Assembly: GCA_008638375.1 (NCBI GenBank)
Contig: CM018035.1
Coordinates: forward strand, 4,887,501 to 4,951,500
Reading direction: 5' to 3'
Length of the DNA stretch: 64,000 nt
DNA from: Nyssa sinensis
Taxonomy: Eukaryota > Streptophyta > Magnoliopsida > Cornales > Nyssaceae
Part shown: positions 1-19,912 of the stretch, piece after piece
How positions within the stretch are numbered: the first letter of the stretch is position 1
Layout of the letters: each line of letters begins with the position of its first letter
The notes under the pieces: generated by a model
Told to the model about the DNA's origin: nothing
Seen by the model: only the letters and a program-made list of their open reading frames with translations
The model's database searches: none
Program-made: the position numbers and the translations under genes

Positions 1-617
1 GAAGCAGTAAGTGAATTCCGTGGGTACAAAAACATATTTTTTTTTTTAAAACGAAAATAGGAGAAAGAAAGTTTCTAAAAGGGCGAATACACATTTGCAA
101 TCCATTTGGTTCCTAGAAATTAAGGAAATGTCTCTAAAAAGTGTGCTATTTTGTGGCAACTAATCAAATTATTATTTTTAAAAAAAATTAAGTAATCCAT
201 TTTTTAACTTCTATTTATTTTTTCCCCTTCCTCCTAAGAAAGAAACAAAAGGAGCCTTGTGGAAAAGAATGAATGAGACCTAGCAAGAAAAAAAAGAGTC
301 AAATCTCCAAATATATGGGACTAACACACATGATAAATCCACATCTCAACACACTAATATTTTTTTTGGTAAGTCCGTATACACTTATATATAATTGAGT
401 ACATAACACTCCAGCAAGCAAAACCATGAAAATGATTTTTTTGCCAAAGCACAGTAAAAGCAAAGCAGTGATGAATAAATTCCAGGTCAACATTATCAAC
501 CAATCAACTTGTTTGATTCATTTATGTGATGAGATGTGATGTGATGTGATGCTCAGATCAAGTTATTATAAGTAAATTTGCACAAATTTCAGAGAGACTG
601 CAATAAGGTGTACATAC
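1..617 (-). other. Intron of PRP8 (continues beyond left edge)
   Basis: The PRP8 exon to the right ends at 618 with an AT then GTATGT donor, so this stretch should be intronic on the minus strand. I see no segment matching the expected next PRP8 residues. It is AT-rich with poly-T and poly-A runs. A short tandem array of the pentamer GTGAT lies at about 527-550. Confidence 0.6.
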
Positions 618-8124
<7,507 letters not shown>

Positions 8125-8400
8125 ATCTGTTGATTCTAACCTAAATGCCCCAAAAACCCTAATCTACAAAACTACAGCTCCCAGCGTCAATCCGCCCCCA
8201 GTCTTCACGCGTTTTGCTCTCTTCGTTCTCCGATCAATTCTCTAGGGTTTTTCTGAGAGGAAACACTACTCTCACTCGACGAGAGAGAGAGAGAGAGAGA
8301 GAGAGACTTAAAATGAACGGCGCTTGCCGATGCTCTCTTAATATTTGTTTGTCAATGGCTATTGGCTAAGGCGGCAGCACGTGACTAGTCCGTGATCACC
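8125..8400 (-). promoter_or_regulatory. PRP8 5' leader and proximal promoter
   Basis: On the minus strand, upstream of the PRP8 ATG, there is a pyrimidine-rich leader and a CT microsatellite (GA on plus, 8281-8306). A CCAAT motif lies on the minus strand (ATTGG, plus, about 8360-8364) and a CACGTG G-box at 8378-8383. No convincing TATA box is seen, as is common for housekeeping genes. Confidence 0.5.
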
Positions 8401-11400
8401 ATTCTGGGGACCGCCTTTGAAGGGTCGATCATTTCCCGACCCGCAAAACATTTGTGGGTTAATTGGGTGGAGTACCATCATGGGCCTAAAAAGCCCATAC
8501 TGAAACCATACTGAAACGGATGAACTTTTCCAATGTGATGTTGATTGGGTTGGGCGCCAGTATGGTTTTATTACGTATAAGTGATCTCTCTCTATTTAGG
8601 ACCCAGTGCCAGCCCAGGAAGAAGAAGGGGCCCATGTCATAATGTTGAACCCACAATATATTAAATAACAGGCCGCATCCACTGCAATGCATTGAGTAAA
8701 TAATGGACTACTTTGGCCAATTGGCCCACAAAGAAAGCCCATAAGTTCTTTGTGGAAAGGAAATGACTGTTTGACTTCAGATGGATTCATTGATACTGTG
8801 ATACATAGGGCCTAAATAAAATAAGGTCCTTTTTCGATGGAAGGTTTCGGAAGCCCGCAATATTAAAACTGATTCTTTCTTTTGAGAAATTATTTAACGG
8901 TTTTGGAACATGCTGATGTAATATTTTGGGTCAATGAATATATAACATATACATAAAATATATATATATATATATATTTCAATTTTTTTAATATACATTT
9001 TAACACATGTCATATAATTATTGATTTAGACTAATGGTTCAAGACCATTAAATAATTTCTCCTTTCAGAAATCATTTTTTCTAAAAGAGTGGATGTTCCT
9101 AAACCATGAAAGCTTTCACCGAGGTCAACTCCTTCCCAAAACAGGAGTCTTTAACATCTCCATCAAGTTTTGATTTTCACTATTGTTGTTGAGGCGCCTA
9201 ACAAATGGTTTACAATGTTATATCACCTATGGTACACGTCATATGATATATACCTTAACAATGTGTTTGTGATATGTTATAGGCTCGCAATCATAGTTAA
9301 GCATTATATATATTGAGTTGTGATCCAACGATCTCTTTTTAGTCTTGTGAGTATTGGGTCATGACCTAATGGTCATGATTTTGAGTTCTGCTTTGAGATA
9401 GTAGTTCAGTATACATTCTAAGTCTTAGTTTTGTGACAATTGTGATACATCGTACTATAATCTTATTCAAGAACCAGAGACTTATAACTTGGAGGATTGT
9501 GATAGGTGTTCTGTTACTTCTGTATAGCTCGAGGGTGGTGAACTTTCCTAACAATGTCGGAATCTTCTTGGCTGTGTTGATTATTGAATGAAGGACATTT
9601 GTCAGCAGTCATCCGTAATTCTCGAAAACCATGACTAAGAGTCATGAGAACAAGTCTCCCCTAATGTAAAGCAACTGTCAGTCCATCAGTCCCATTAGAC
9701 TGCTCTACTATTCACTCTCTTCTCCTCTATTTTCCTCTTTGTCCAAAATTCTCTTTAATAAAGCTATCATTCGGATAGATCAGTCCATTACACATTGTCC
9801 TATAAAAAGCCATGTCATGGAGAGGAATGTTGGTCAAAATGATTTTATGATCGTTGTTAGTCCATGGGAGATGAACTTTTTAAAAGAATTTATGCTCAGT
9901 TTGGCAGTAGAAAGAGGGGGGGAGGAAAAATACATTTTCTGAAATCCTTCCACTTTCCCTTTCAGACAAGATAAAGAAAGACAAAGACAGTTTTTTTGAC
10001 AAGTAAATAATTGCAACAACTATTCCCTTTTTGTTTTTCTCTTTTATTCTCTATCCTACTAAACAAAAGAAGAAAACAGAAGGGATTTTTTTGAATTCCT
10101 TCATTTTCTGTTTTCAATTGAAAAAAGAACAGGTAAATTAATATTTTTAATCCCTTCATTCTCTTACTTTTTTTCCTCATCTTTCTTATTTTCTATGCTA
10201 AAGTTTAGTCTGTTTGGAAATAGATTGATGAGAAACAGGAAAAAAAAAAAAAGTTATAAAGAACATCAACGTAGATTGTTGTAGTACATAGAATCGGAAT
10301 GGAAACGTACGTTAGGAGTAAGTTTTTTGAGATTATTATTCTTAAACTAAACACGTTTATTTAGAATGTAATATACTTTTTAATTATATTTCTAACAATA
10401 TTCATATATATATATATATATATTTGAAAGAATTCAAGCCATTGTAAAATTTTGACGATGCAAGTGTTTATTTTTTTATTTTTTGTATAATTTTGAAAAC
10501 TTTTGATATTTTATATTAAAATATTAAATCTTATATTCAAAATCACTAATGATCTTCCGTTTGAACCGATGTAATTCAGAATTCGTTAAAAGAAAGCAAA
10601 TTGTGATAATTATCTTCTTAACCAAATAAAGACAATCACTTGCAACCTCAATTTTTTCCTTCTTCTATTCTTTTATTTTCGTTTCTCTTTTCTCCTGCCA
10701 AACAGAGTTCTGCTGCAAATTTTGAAGAACATGACCATGTTATCTGTCAACAAAAACTGACACGAAAAGTGCCAGAAGGTAGCCCACTTTTTTCTGGTTG
10801 TGTACAGAAAATGTCACCTAGATACGAAAATGTATAGAGAAAGGATAATTACTAGAAGAGAGAGATGTTGTAAAGTGGACATGTGCATGATTGTGATTCT
10901 GTGAAGCAACTTGAGTTCCTGGTTGAAGAATTGTCTATCTTGTCTCCACAAGTTGACAGGTGACTTTGGCCTAGTTGCCACGCATTATTGAAACATTCCC
11001 ACACTTCAAAAGTTCTTAATTTACTTTTATGAGAGAAAGAGAGATTCCAAATATCATTCGGCCTCTACCTATACATATATATATATATATACTTGTATAT
11101 GTAATTATTTTTTTATATCCACATGTATATATAGCTGAATCAAAACAAATCCAAATTCATTTAACTAAATGCAGTATTCTGATTTAATACTTGTGCACAT
11201 CACGAAGAGTCAGATACGAAAAGTTTTGTGATGGAAAACTATGTTAAACTTTTTGTGCAATATATATGTATATATGTGTTGGTGTATATGCATATATTGG
11301 TCCCAAGAGTTCCTTAATATTTACATAACTTTTTGGTAAAATTCTTAGACATCTTTCATCAATTTGCAAGAAGTCAAAATTTTGGAGAACTAATAATTTT

Positions 11401-11956
11401 GGAGCACGCACTGCCAGTAACTAATCTTAGGAGGGTACCTTTCTGTTGGTGTGCAAGGGTACCCTTTATTTCTGCTGCACATAAATTACAACTTTTAGCT
11501 TGGGGTTTGTGCCCTTCCGAATGTAATATTGAAAGGCTTTAATTAATTATCAAGATATATAAAACACTGCAGTTCTTTTAGTCGATTTGAGTTATAAAAC
11601 AGTTCTGCCAGTACATAAAATATAAATACAGTACTGATTATATAAGTGCATATACATTAATACATATAAGCCAAATTTACTATTCTTCACGTAAAGTTGA
11701 GATGGAGAAGGATTGGAATTATAGAAAGGTACAATTGGAAAGGGCATTTGTCTGGGATTTATGGTGGGGAATATAGCAGGTGTGCATGCGCAAGAAAGGG
11801 AAGTTTGGTTTTATGAGCACAAATTTAAAGCTATACAAGCATGCAGACACATTAAAGTTAATCTTTAACTCCTTTGAAATCATTCCGCCCACCTTCTTTG
11901 CCCCTACCATCCCAAACCAGGCAACTCTTCCCACCATTATACATTCTTCTCGATCT

Positions 11957-11958
<2 letters not shown>

Positions 11959-11988
<30 letters not shown>
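11959..11988. repeat. (CT)n microsatellite
   Basis: About 15 CT units, followed by further CT-rich sequence. Confidence 0.9.
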
Positions 11989-11991
<3 letters not shown>

Positions 11992-12166
11992 ATCTCACAT
12001 CTCTCTCTTCATATATCTACCTTATCTCTCTTCCTTCTCTACTGCCATTTTCTTTTATTCAATTCATCACATGTTATACAATATTACCACTGTTGTCATA
12101 GCGTCCATTGTCACAGGCCGGTTAACATGCTTTGATCGAGCTTGTTCTTTATCAAGGTAGAAATCT

Positions 12167-12172
12167 AACTAT

Positions 12173-12212
<40 letters not shown>

Positions 12213-12238
12213 GTATATATGCATGCACACACACACAT
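12167..12238. repeat. (CTAA)n tetranucleotide array plus (TA)n and (CA)n
   Basis: The tetramer CTAA is repeated about seven times with one variant unit, then TA repeats and a short CA run. Compound microsatellite. Confidence 0.85.
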
Positions 12239-12322
12239 TATATGTACTTAATTGACTCAACAAAGCTTTAATTATCCTAATTATTTGGAATCGAGTACAT
12301 GAATCTTATGTCACCGATACAT

Positions 12323-12360
12323 GTGCACACACACACATATATATATATGTGTGTGTGTGT
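12323..12360. repeat. Palindromic (AC)n(AT)n(GT)n microsatellite
   Basis: An AC run passes through an AT run to a GT run, giving a near-perfect self-complementary block that could extrude as a hairpin. Confidence 0.85.
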
Positions 12361-13093
12361 TATATCCTTTGTTATAGCCCATTGATCTTTGTTTGAAACC
12401 GGTCAGACGAGGAGTTAAGGACTAAAAACACCCATTATCCAAACTCTCGTGTTTCTTTCAAATTTGACCTTTTATGGGCAATTATGGGGTTGTATAATTA
12501 TGGCATGCAATTCTAGTGACAGTCCATAATCGAAGCATATTCATCGTCCCTGTCACTTTCATCATGCATAGTACTGATCGCCTTTATTTTGAAAACTCGA
12601 GATGAAAATGACTGCAAAAGCATACACTTATCCTCAATGCCACTCCACTATCATGACTAACACTAAAGGCATTTGACTTGTGAAGTATTGAAACGTGGAA
12701 TCCGTAAATTTTTGCAAAGTAAAAAAAACAAACTCTAGGTTAAGTGCATTTCATTATTGTTATTACTGCTGCTGTTGTTCAAAAATTTCCACGACACTCA
12801 GACAGTGGCCGGCAAGCTCTAAGGTCAGTCATCTCGATCAATGTCAGAGAAGAACCTTTCTATTACCCCTTCCTTACACATGGATTCTATATCTTAAACA
12901 ATCATGATTTATAGATTCTCTTTAGCACTAGACCCTATCAACCAACACCACCATTATCAACTCCTACTCCAAGCTAAGTTATATCCTTTACTTTGATCAA
13001 CTGATATAACGCAGTCCGGTGCTGTTTTTTTTGGTTGCATCACCTCTATGCCTCTCTCTTTCATATGCTAATATATATATTTTTTGGATGTTG

Positions 13094-13200
13094 TGGAAGT
13101 GAAAGAAGCGATGTTGGTGAGGTTCAATCTGAAGATGGATTTATGCTTCAAACATAAAACTGATCTCAGATTGAGCCGCGCCAATATCACTTTCAATATT
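13094..13200 (+). ncRNA. MIR171: MIR171 microRNA precursor hairpin
   Basis: The 3' arm at 13171-13191 starts TTGAGCCGCGCCAATATCAC, the miR171 sequence of the TTGAGCCG-type subgroup. The 5' arm at 13109-13129 starts CGATGTTGGTGAGGTTCAAT and reads as the star strand. The two 21-mers pair with exactly two unpaired 3' bases at each end, the Dicer-like signature. Within the aligned 21 positions I count 16 Watson-Crick pairs, three G:U pairs and two mismatches. The loop is about 13130-13168 and the lower stem continues through GTGAAAG and CTTTCA. miR171 is known to guide cleavage of HAM/SCL6-type GRAS transcription factor mRNAs that control meristem and shoot branching. The gene stands alone in the PRP8/U11-U12-25K-like intergenic region. 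Expression cannot be seen here. Confidence 0.93.
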
Positions 13201-13298
13201 ATTGTGGCTTTTAATAAAATGCTCTAAGGTACACATCAATCTGAGCATGACTGGTCTCCTCTCTCTCTCTCTCTCTCTTGTTTATCTATCTATGCACG

Positions 13299-13337
<39 letters not shown>

Positions 13338-13424
13338 TAATTCTTTCTTGTTTAGAACAGATATGTGTGTGTGTGTCTGTGTGTGTATATATATATATTA
13401 ATTCTTTCTTCTTTAGAACAGATA

Positions 13425-13467
<43 letters not shown>

Positions 13468-13492
13468 TAATTCTTTCTTGTTTAGAACAGAT
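13299..13492. repeat. Minisatellite with embedded (GT)n(TA)n tracts
   Basis: A unit beginning TTAATTCTTTCTTGTTTAGA is repeated three times, starting at 13337, 13398 and 13467. The copies are separated by GT and AT runs of different length, so units are 61 and 69 bp. A (CT)n run (13261-13279) and a (CA)n run precede it. The array lies just downstream of MIR171. Confidence 0.85.
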
Positions 13493-14671
13493 AATCTTTT
13501 TGTCTGCCAATCTATTCATCAAACTAACAAATTAAATACCATCTTCTTCTTTTTCATTGGCCTTTCTTGCATGGTTTCCACATAGTTTTTGCTTTCTTCG
13601 AACATAATGACATGGAATCTTATTGTCAATCCCTCTCCCTCCCTAGCTCCCCCCCCCCCCCCCCCCTCACACGCGCGCGCAGATTTTCTTTTCAATTCAA
13701 TTATCATTAAAATATTTTAGCCAATGAAACAATTCTCTAGCAATCTCTCATTTTTTTCAACATATTAACAATTTTGTAAATTATCCCTTCAGCTAAAAAT
13801 TAAGGGCTCAAGGGAGCTTTTGCACCATCATTTTTCTATTTGTGTTTGTAAAATTAATCAAAAAACATGATTAATCATTTGAATAAATTTTTAAAATTAT
13901 TTTTATATTAATTTTAAAATTGCACATATATATATATATATATTTAAGAAGAAAAAAACTTAAAATTGTTTTTTCCCTAATCAAACTCATGCCAATTCAA
14001 TTATATAAAGAACAAATACTCACACCAATCATTTGTGCTTTTATATATATATGACCTATGTATTTATATGAATATAAAATCAATATACATAACACTTACC
14101 TGAATTATTTGTGTAAATATATATGTTAAATTATATATATAACAAAATATTAAAAAAATGTTATTTTTAATTACAAATAATTATTATTCGTAATCTAATT
14201 AATATATAAATTAATATTATATGTATGCATACGAATTAAATCCCAAGTTTTATCACACCAGTAGATGTTAACATTTCCAAAGAAAAAATTAAATAAGTAA
14301 AAATAATAATAATGAGTTCCCCGTTCGAAGTCCAAGTTGTACAATAAGAAAGTCAGTCATTATCTGGCAGTGGCAGCCCCGTAGGGCCGTAATAGAAAAG
14401 CCCACGCAACGCGAGTATAGAATTTGAGAGTACGTAAATAGTCACTCCACTGGGTAACGGTCTCCGCGTCGACCAATAAAGACTCATTTCGTTCCGATCC
14501 CGCTCCGTCCTCTCTCTTCAAATTTCTGGACAGATCAAAATCCAGTAACCCTAGACATGATTCAATGATGCACGATAATTTCTCTCCGTAACACTCTAAT
14601 ACACACACTCTCTCTAGTTTTCTCTCAGCTAGAATTCCCTGCATCAGTAAAGGAGAACAAGGGCTTTTGGT
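13493..14671. other. Intergenic and promoter region of the U11/U12-25K-like gene
   Basis: AT-rich spacer with an 18-C homopolymer (13649-13666) followed by alternating CG. Several AT runs follow at 13920-14130. The last 250 bp is more GC-rich and CT-rich, fitting a promoter and 5' leader. No clear TATA box. Confidence 0.45.
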
Positions 14672-17600
14672 GTGGTACAAAGTGAGGGAATGGTGAAGAT
14701 TATTCCAACCATTGATCACATCAATCGAAATTCTCGGGTTCTTGCTCCATTGTCACTTAACAGTGCCCTCTTTCCTCGGAGTCTCTTCTACCACAAGCTT
14801 CCTCAGCAGCTTCTCAAGCTCTCTGTTCTCAAATTGGATGGCACTTCATTTGGTAATCACAACGTGTTTTTGCTTTTGTTCTTTGTTGGATTATTTGGGT
14901 TTGATTTGATTGGAATTTTGATTGTGTAGATGTTCATATTAGCAAGGAATGCTACTGTAGCAGAACTTAAAATAGCGGTGGAAGACATTTTTAATTTGTC
15001 GCCCAGGGAGGGTCAATGCAAGATATCGTGGTATGGCCATATCTAATTTATTCGCCTTTGAATTACAAATATGTAGAGCGATTCACTCAATGTATATGTC
15101 AAGACCAGATACATGCATCTATGTACTCATGTTATTTATGTATGTGTGTGCATCTTCCCATATTAATGGGGTGATCTGTTGATTTAATTTGGCAGCAATG
15201 TGCTTCCTAAAATTGTTGATACGAGATTCTAGATGTTCTTCAAATTTGTTACTGATGCTGCATTTGGGAATCCCATGGAAACTGAATAGAACTATCATTT
15301 AGAATGGAGCCTTTGCAGAGAAAATAGGAGCCATCTCCACAACTGAAGTAGTATTAGGATTTTCTGAAATGTCATCATTTTCACTATCCACTATTATTAT
15401 TTGCGGTAATTGCTGCCATTTTTTGATGACCCTATTAATGATAACAGATTACACACAAAAAATGGATAAAGGGAACAAGAACAAGTCTCCATGGCACTTG
15501 AAAAAGTTCCCTGATTTAATTTTTCAAATTTGGTGTTTCTCTCTGGAATACTTTTTGGCATTAAAGCTGTAATCTTACCAGCTTTGTATATGATGTGGGT
15601 AGGTCACATGTATGGGGGCACTTTTGCTTATGCTATGAAGGTCAGAAGCTAGTCAGTGACAAGTTTTATATTCGAAATCTTGGGATCAAGGATGGTGATC
15701 AGGTTAGTTGTCTGTTGCATTTGCAACCAGGAGGTTATTGCACATTTACATGGTTGAATGCCTATATATTTTTGCAGACTCAAATATTTGCATATTTGAA
15801 TATTGTCGTTCGATGGTTTCTCTATTGCTTAATGAGAGAATTTTGATAGTAATTTTTGTTTAAGTGATAAAAAATTCATAAAGGTTTAAAACCTAAATTT
15901 GATTCTTGATGTTTTTGGGGACCCACTGACTGCAACTCATCCTACATCATGACTGGTTCATGTGAGTAATATCCTCCTCAGGAGTATTATATCATATGTC
16001 AATTTTTTAAAAAGGTTGATGCATATAATGCCATACACAGTTGGCTGGTATGTATTACAATCAGTAAATGGAAGATATGCGCTGTGACAGTATTAATATT
16101 CTGCATTATTCATTGCCTTCATTGTTTGTAAGATTTATTGTTAATATATCTCAGTGAAGGACCTTCAAAATAATGAAACGGTTGTGTCAACTTGTATTGC
16201 ATTTTTGCCCCAGTTACCTTGAGTTTTATCATTCACAACCTACTATAGTTTGATATTAGGATTTTCATAACCTGACCCCTACCAACTATAGGCAGCTTTG
16301 GACAAGTTTCTGTTGAAGTGGATAACTGCAAGGCAAATGTGGTGCATAATAAAACATTTTTACATCATTCAACGCATTCAACTTTATTGTGAAAGTTAAG
16401 TAATGCAGACAACTGTGAGTCTGTGATATTTGTCTATGCAATTCAGATTTACTTTTCTAAGCTTTATTGTGAATGTTTGTCTTTAGCAGCATAATTCTTG
16501 TTCTTCCTTTTTCCTGGGCTGTATTTCCTGTTATATAACCATTCATTAATTTTTTCCTTACCACTCACCAATGTTTGGCTTCCCTGTCATCCCACTTACA
16601 GAACTTTTGACTTAAATCACGTTGCCAGTTCTTTAGATGCTGTGATAGGTCTTCTTTGAACCTGACTAAACCATGTTATTCAATTTCCCTCATTTTCAAC
16701 CTATCAGTTATGATTTGAAGCCTTTTATTAGCTTACCCTCACCTATCTTGGCAATTGGCATCCTATTATCATCCTTTTATTGGACTTCCAATGGCAAATC
16801 ACTCAAATGATTTGTAACACATTTTTTAAATGTTTATATGACACGTAAGATGCTTCAAAAAAGCTTAATTATCTTGAACGCATGACCAATTTAACCTACT
16901 TTCTTTCTCTTTCTGTAATGGATGTCTCCTGTGGGAAATATTGGGAGAGATTCATACACTCTTGCTTGTATCAAAGGTGGCCCAGGAGCCCCTTTTGGCA
17001 CTGTTTTCTCAACAATGATCTGCAATTTCATGCAGTGATGTAGTTCACCCTCTTCTTTGATGAGTAAGAATAATTATTTCAAATGACCCTATTCAGAAAA
17101 CTCAAAACTATACAAAGGAATCTACTGAAATAGAGTTAACTCTATACAAAAAAATGTAATGTATGTAACAAAAGCCGCTTCAGTACATAATTAGAACACA
17201 CTACTGTCCCTTTAATAGTCCTCATATTCTCTCGCTTGATCTTCTCATGCCATTACCCTGTTGGATCTCTCTTTTATGTGGTTTATTATCATTGTCTGAC
17301 ACTGAAATAAAGTTTGTAATGATATGGAGTTCCCATGCGTTCATATTTATGGTGGGATATTTGTTCTCGGGTATGGTGACCATATAGACATTGGTAACTC
17401 TGGCCACCGAGTCTGAAGCTCTGTATTGAAGTTAGGCATATTTCTATTTTCTATTAGTGTTGGTGGTCAATGTGAGACTCCTTTCTTAGTTAGAATTTTT
17501 GAAACTTAGAATGCTTTGGTCTTTAAATGATGTTCTTCAACTTATTATGTCAGAATGATGCTTTAGCGCTAATGAGTTGGTAAATGGCAGTCATTTACAG

Positions 17601-18571
17601 TGATTAACTTCTTGTCCTTCGGCTATGCAGCTTCTGTTTCTATCTTCTTCTTTCTTTGGTTGGGGTGGGGTCAGATTGTTAAACATTTTGTTTCTTTTAT
17701 TATTATTATTTGATTCCCTGACATCACTTTTGCAATGTTTTATTATTCTTACTTCTTCTCAGTGGGCTTTATGGATTTGTTCTTTCTTACATATAGTTGA
17801 ATTTGAATTTGAATGTTCTTTAAAACATTTTGAGTTATAACCTTTTTTTTTTTTTGAAATGTACATGCAGCTTCAATTTGTTCGGCACATGTCAATTAAC
17901 TATAGACCAGTGAAACAACAATCTGAAAACCAGAGTGTTGCTTCCAGCCAGCACTCAATGTAAGAATCTCTTCATGGTACTTCATTGTCATGGTTGAATA
18001 CTGGGCGGGTGTTCTTAGACACAGTAAGTAGTGATGTTGCAAATGAATGACTGTATCTGGATTTGTGTCATAAAGTGGGACCAGTCATTCAGACACTTGA
18101 TAGTAGTTTCAGAGATGCATCATGGTTGTTGATCTGGGAATTTTGTGCAGATTTTTAAGACAGTTTATGACCAATGTATATGATTATACACCATGTTTAT
18201 CTTATACTTTTGATATAAAAACCAATGCTTACAAAAGAAAAGGTCAATATATAAACCTATAGTGGAACTAAGAGCATTCATTCTTTAACAGGTTGTCGTT
18301 GGGATCAAATACTCATGAAGAGAGAGAACAGAAAAGTGCAAATGATAATAATAATATTGAAGATCAAGAAAACATATTCAGGCACCATCCTTATGAAGAC
18401 GGGGAAGTTTCGAATTCAGAATTCAAGTTGGCTCACTTCTTGAAGGGGTGGCTCTCATACTCCAAATTGTGGGGTGGTAAGAGAAAGGATTCTGAAGTCA
18501 GGACTTGCCCTTCAAGATTTCTCTGTGTTTACTATGGAGGCAAACCCAAGATGGTTCAGCCTTGGGGATAA
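14672..18571 (+). CDS. Ubiquitin-fold protein, U11/U12 snRNP 25 kDa-like
   Basis: Five exons: 14672-14852, 14943-15030, 15603-15702, 17871-17959 and 18292-18571, encoding 245 residues (an alternative start is the ATG at 14690). The ubiquitin-like fold runs from about LKLDGTSF through RNATVAELK and SHVWGHFCLCYEGQKL to LGIKDGDQLQFVRH. This pattern is that of the U11/U12-25K family, a component of the minor-spliceosome U11/U12 di-snRNP, and of its plant paralogues. The C-terminal half has LAHFLKGWLSYSKLWGG, a plant-specific tail. The odd part is exon 2. The expected acceptor (exon from 14930) would encode DVHI but leaves a 1-bp frameshift and early stop. The AG ending at 14942, 13 bp on, restores the frame and drops those residues. 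Role in minor splicing is inferred from family. It may instead be a paralogue of unknown function. Confidence 0.8.
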
Positions 18572-19869
18572 TTAACACCAATGGAATTGAGTAAGAAAGC
18601 ATCCATCATGCAAGGGCTGCCCAAGGTAGAGTGCATTTTTGAGTTGTTTTTTTTTCGTGTGTAGATGTACCCATTGTCTCTGAACAAGCTAGATTGCATC
18701 TATTTCCTGGCACAATTTTGATTACTGGAGTGAGACTAGTTTAATATGAAATTCTCCCATTGAGTCCACCAATTTTCTCGCTCTATAGATGAAATTGGAT
18801 TTGTCCCAACATTTTTTTAAATTAATATGTTGCTGTTTGTCTCTTCCCCACATGATTTCTAGTTAGATCATTACCTCACTTGTATGAATTCCCCCAACCC
18901 ATATTACAACTTAACTGATACGGGCTGGGTCTATGGAGTGAATGTCAATTCGTTCGAGCAAATGTGTCCGTATTCAGTATGGAGTGAAATTCAGTTCGCT
19001 TGAGCAAATTTGTCTAATAATATGCCAAAGTTGGCAAGTTCCTCAGCCAAAAGTACATCAGGTAAATTTCAGTGGGCACTGATACAAATATTCATGTTTA
19101 TAAATAGATTTTGTTCTGCTAATCCAAAGTTCTGTGCAATACTTTTTTTTTTGTTGCTTAATTCTGAGCGTGACAGTTCCAGTGCAAATGAGGCAAAATT
19201 TTCGAGTGCCCCCAGGTACCACGTCACCTTGCATAGGTGATGACACTACCCAATAAGAGTTAGACACTGAAACTTTTGCAGTAAGTTTTTAACTGTTTTT
19301 TTTTTTTTTTGTTGCAGTTTTTATATAAATTAATAAAAAGTTATAAAAACAAATATCTCACATCTCTAACCCTTATTAGGTGGTGACACCTTCTATGCAA
19401 GGTGACATTGTGCCTTATGCCTAAGGGGCACCCAATAATTTCTTGTAAATGAGAGATTGTTTTTACCTTCTTTTTCTATCATTCAGGTAAATTAACAAAT
19501 CAAACAAAATTCTGGCATTTTCAATTACTTGAAATTGATGATCATCTTTTTTTCCTTTCAAAAATGGTTTTTTTTTTCTTTTCCTTTCTTTTCTAGAAGA
19601 TACAATCAAGGAATACGAGTCTAGATTCAATTCTCTCTCTGGATTCCAAAATTGGCCTAAACAAAATTTGAATGTCCGTTGGCACAAAAAATCAGGCCAG
19701 ACCTAAACCAATTAACTAATCAAAGGCCTGGTTCAAGATTGTTTATAAATTATAAAAGAGTTATTGTATATAATTTTTGTGTGTTTAGATGGACATAATT
19801 TAGAAGTGATTATTGAGATTTTTATAAGCATTATTTTATCAAAAAAATATATATATTATGTAATATGTA

Positions 19870-19912
<43 letters not shown>

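Larger units (their letters stand above)
8401..13090. other. Intergenic, no protein gene seen
   Basis: This 4.7-kb stretch separates the PRP8 promoter from MIR171. It is AT-rich with AT dinucleotide runs (about 8960-8977, 10404-10423, 11077-11092) and poly-purine or poly-pyrimidine segments. The longer open frames are short and unlike any family I know. Part of it, toward the right, is expected to hold the promoter of the MIR171 primary transcript, but I could not fix a TATA box or start. Confidence 0.5.

Noticed and set aside
13202..13585. 127-residue open frame with histidine/threonine runs
   Set aside because: It is a translation of CA, GT and TA repeats next to MIR171.
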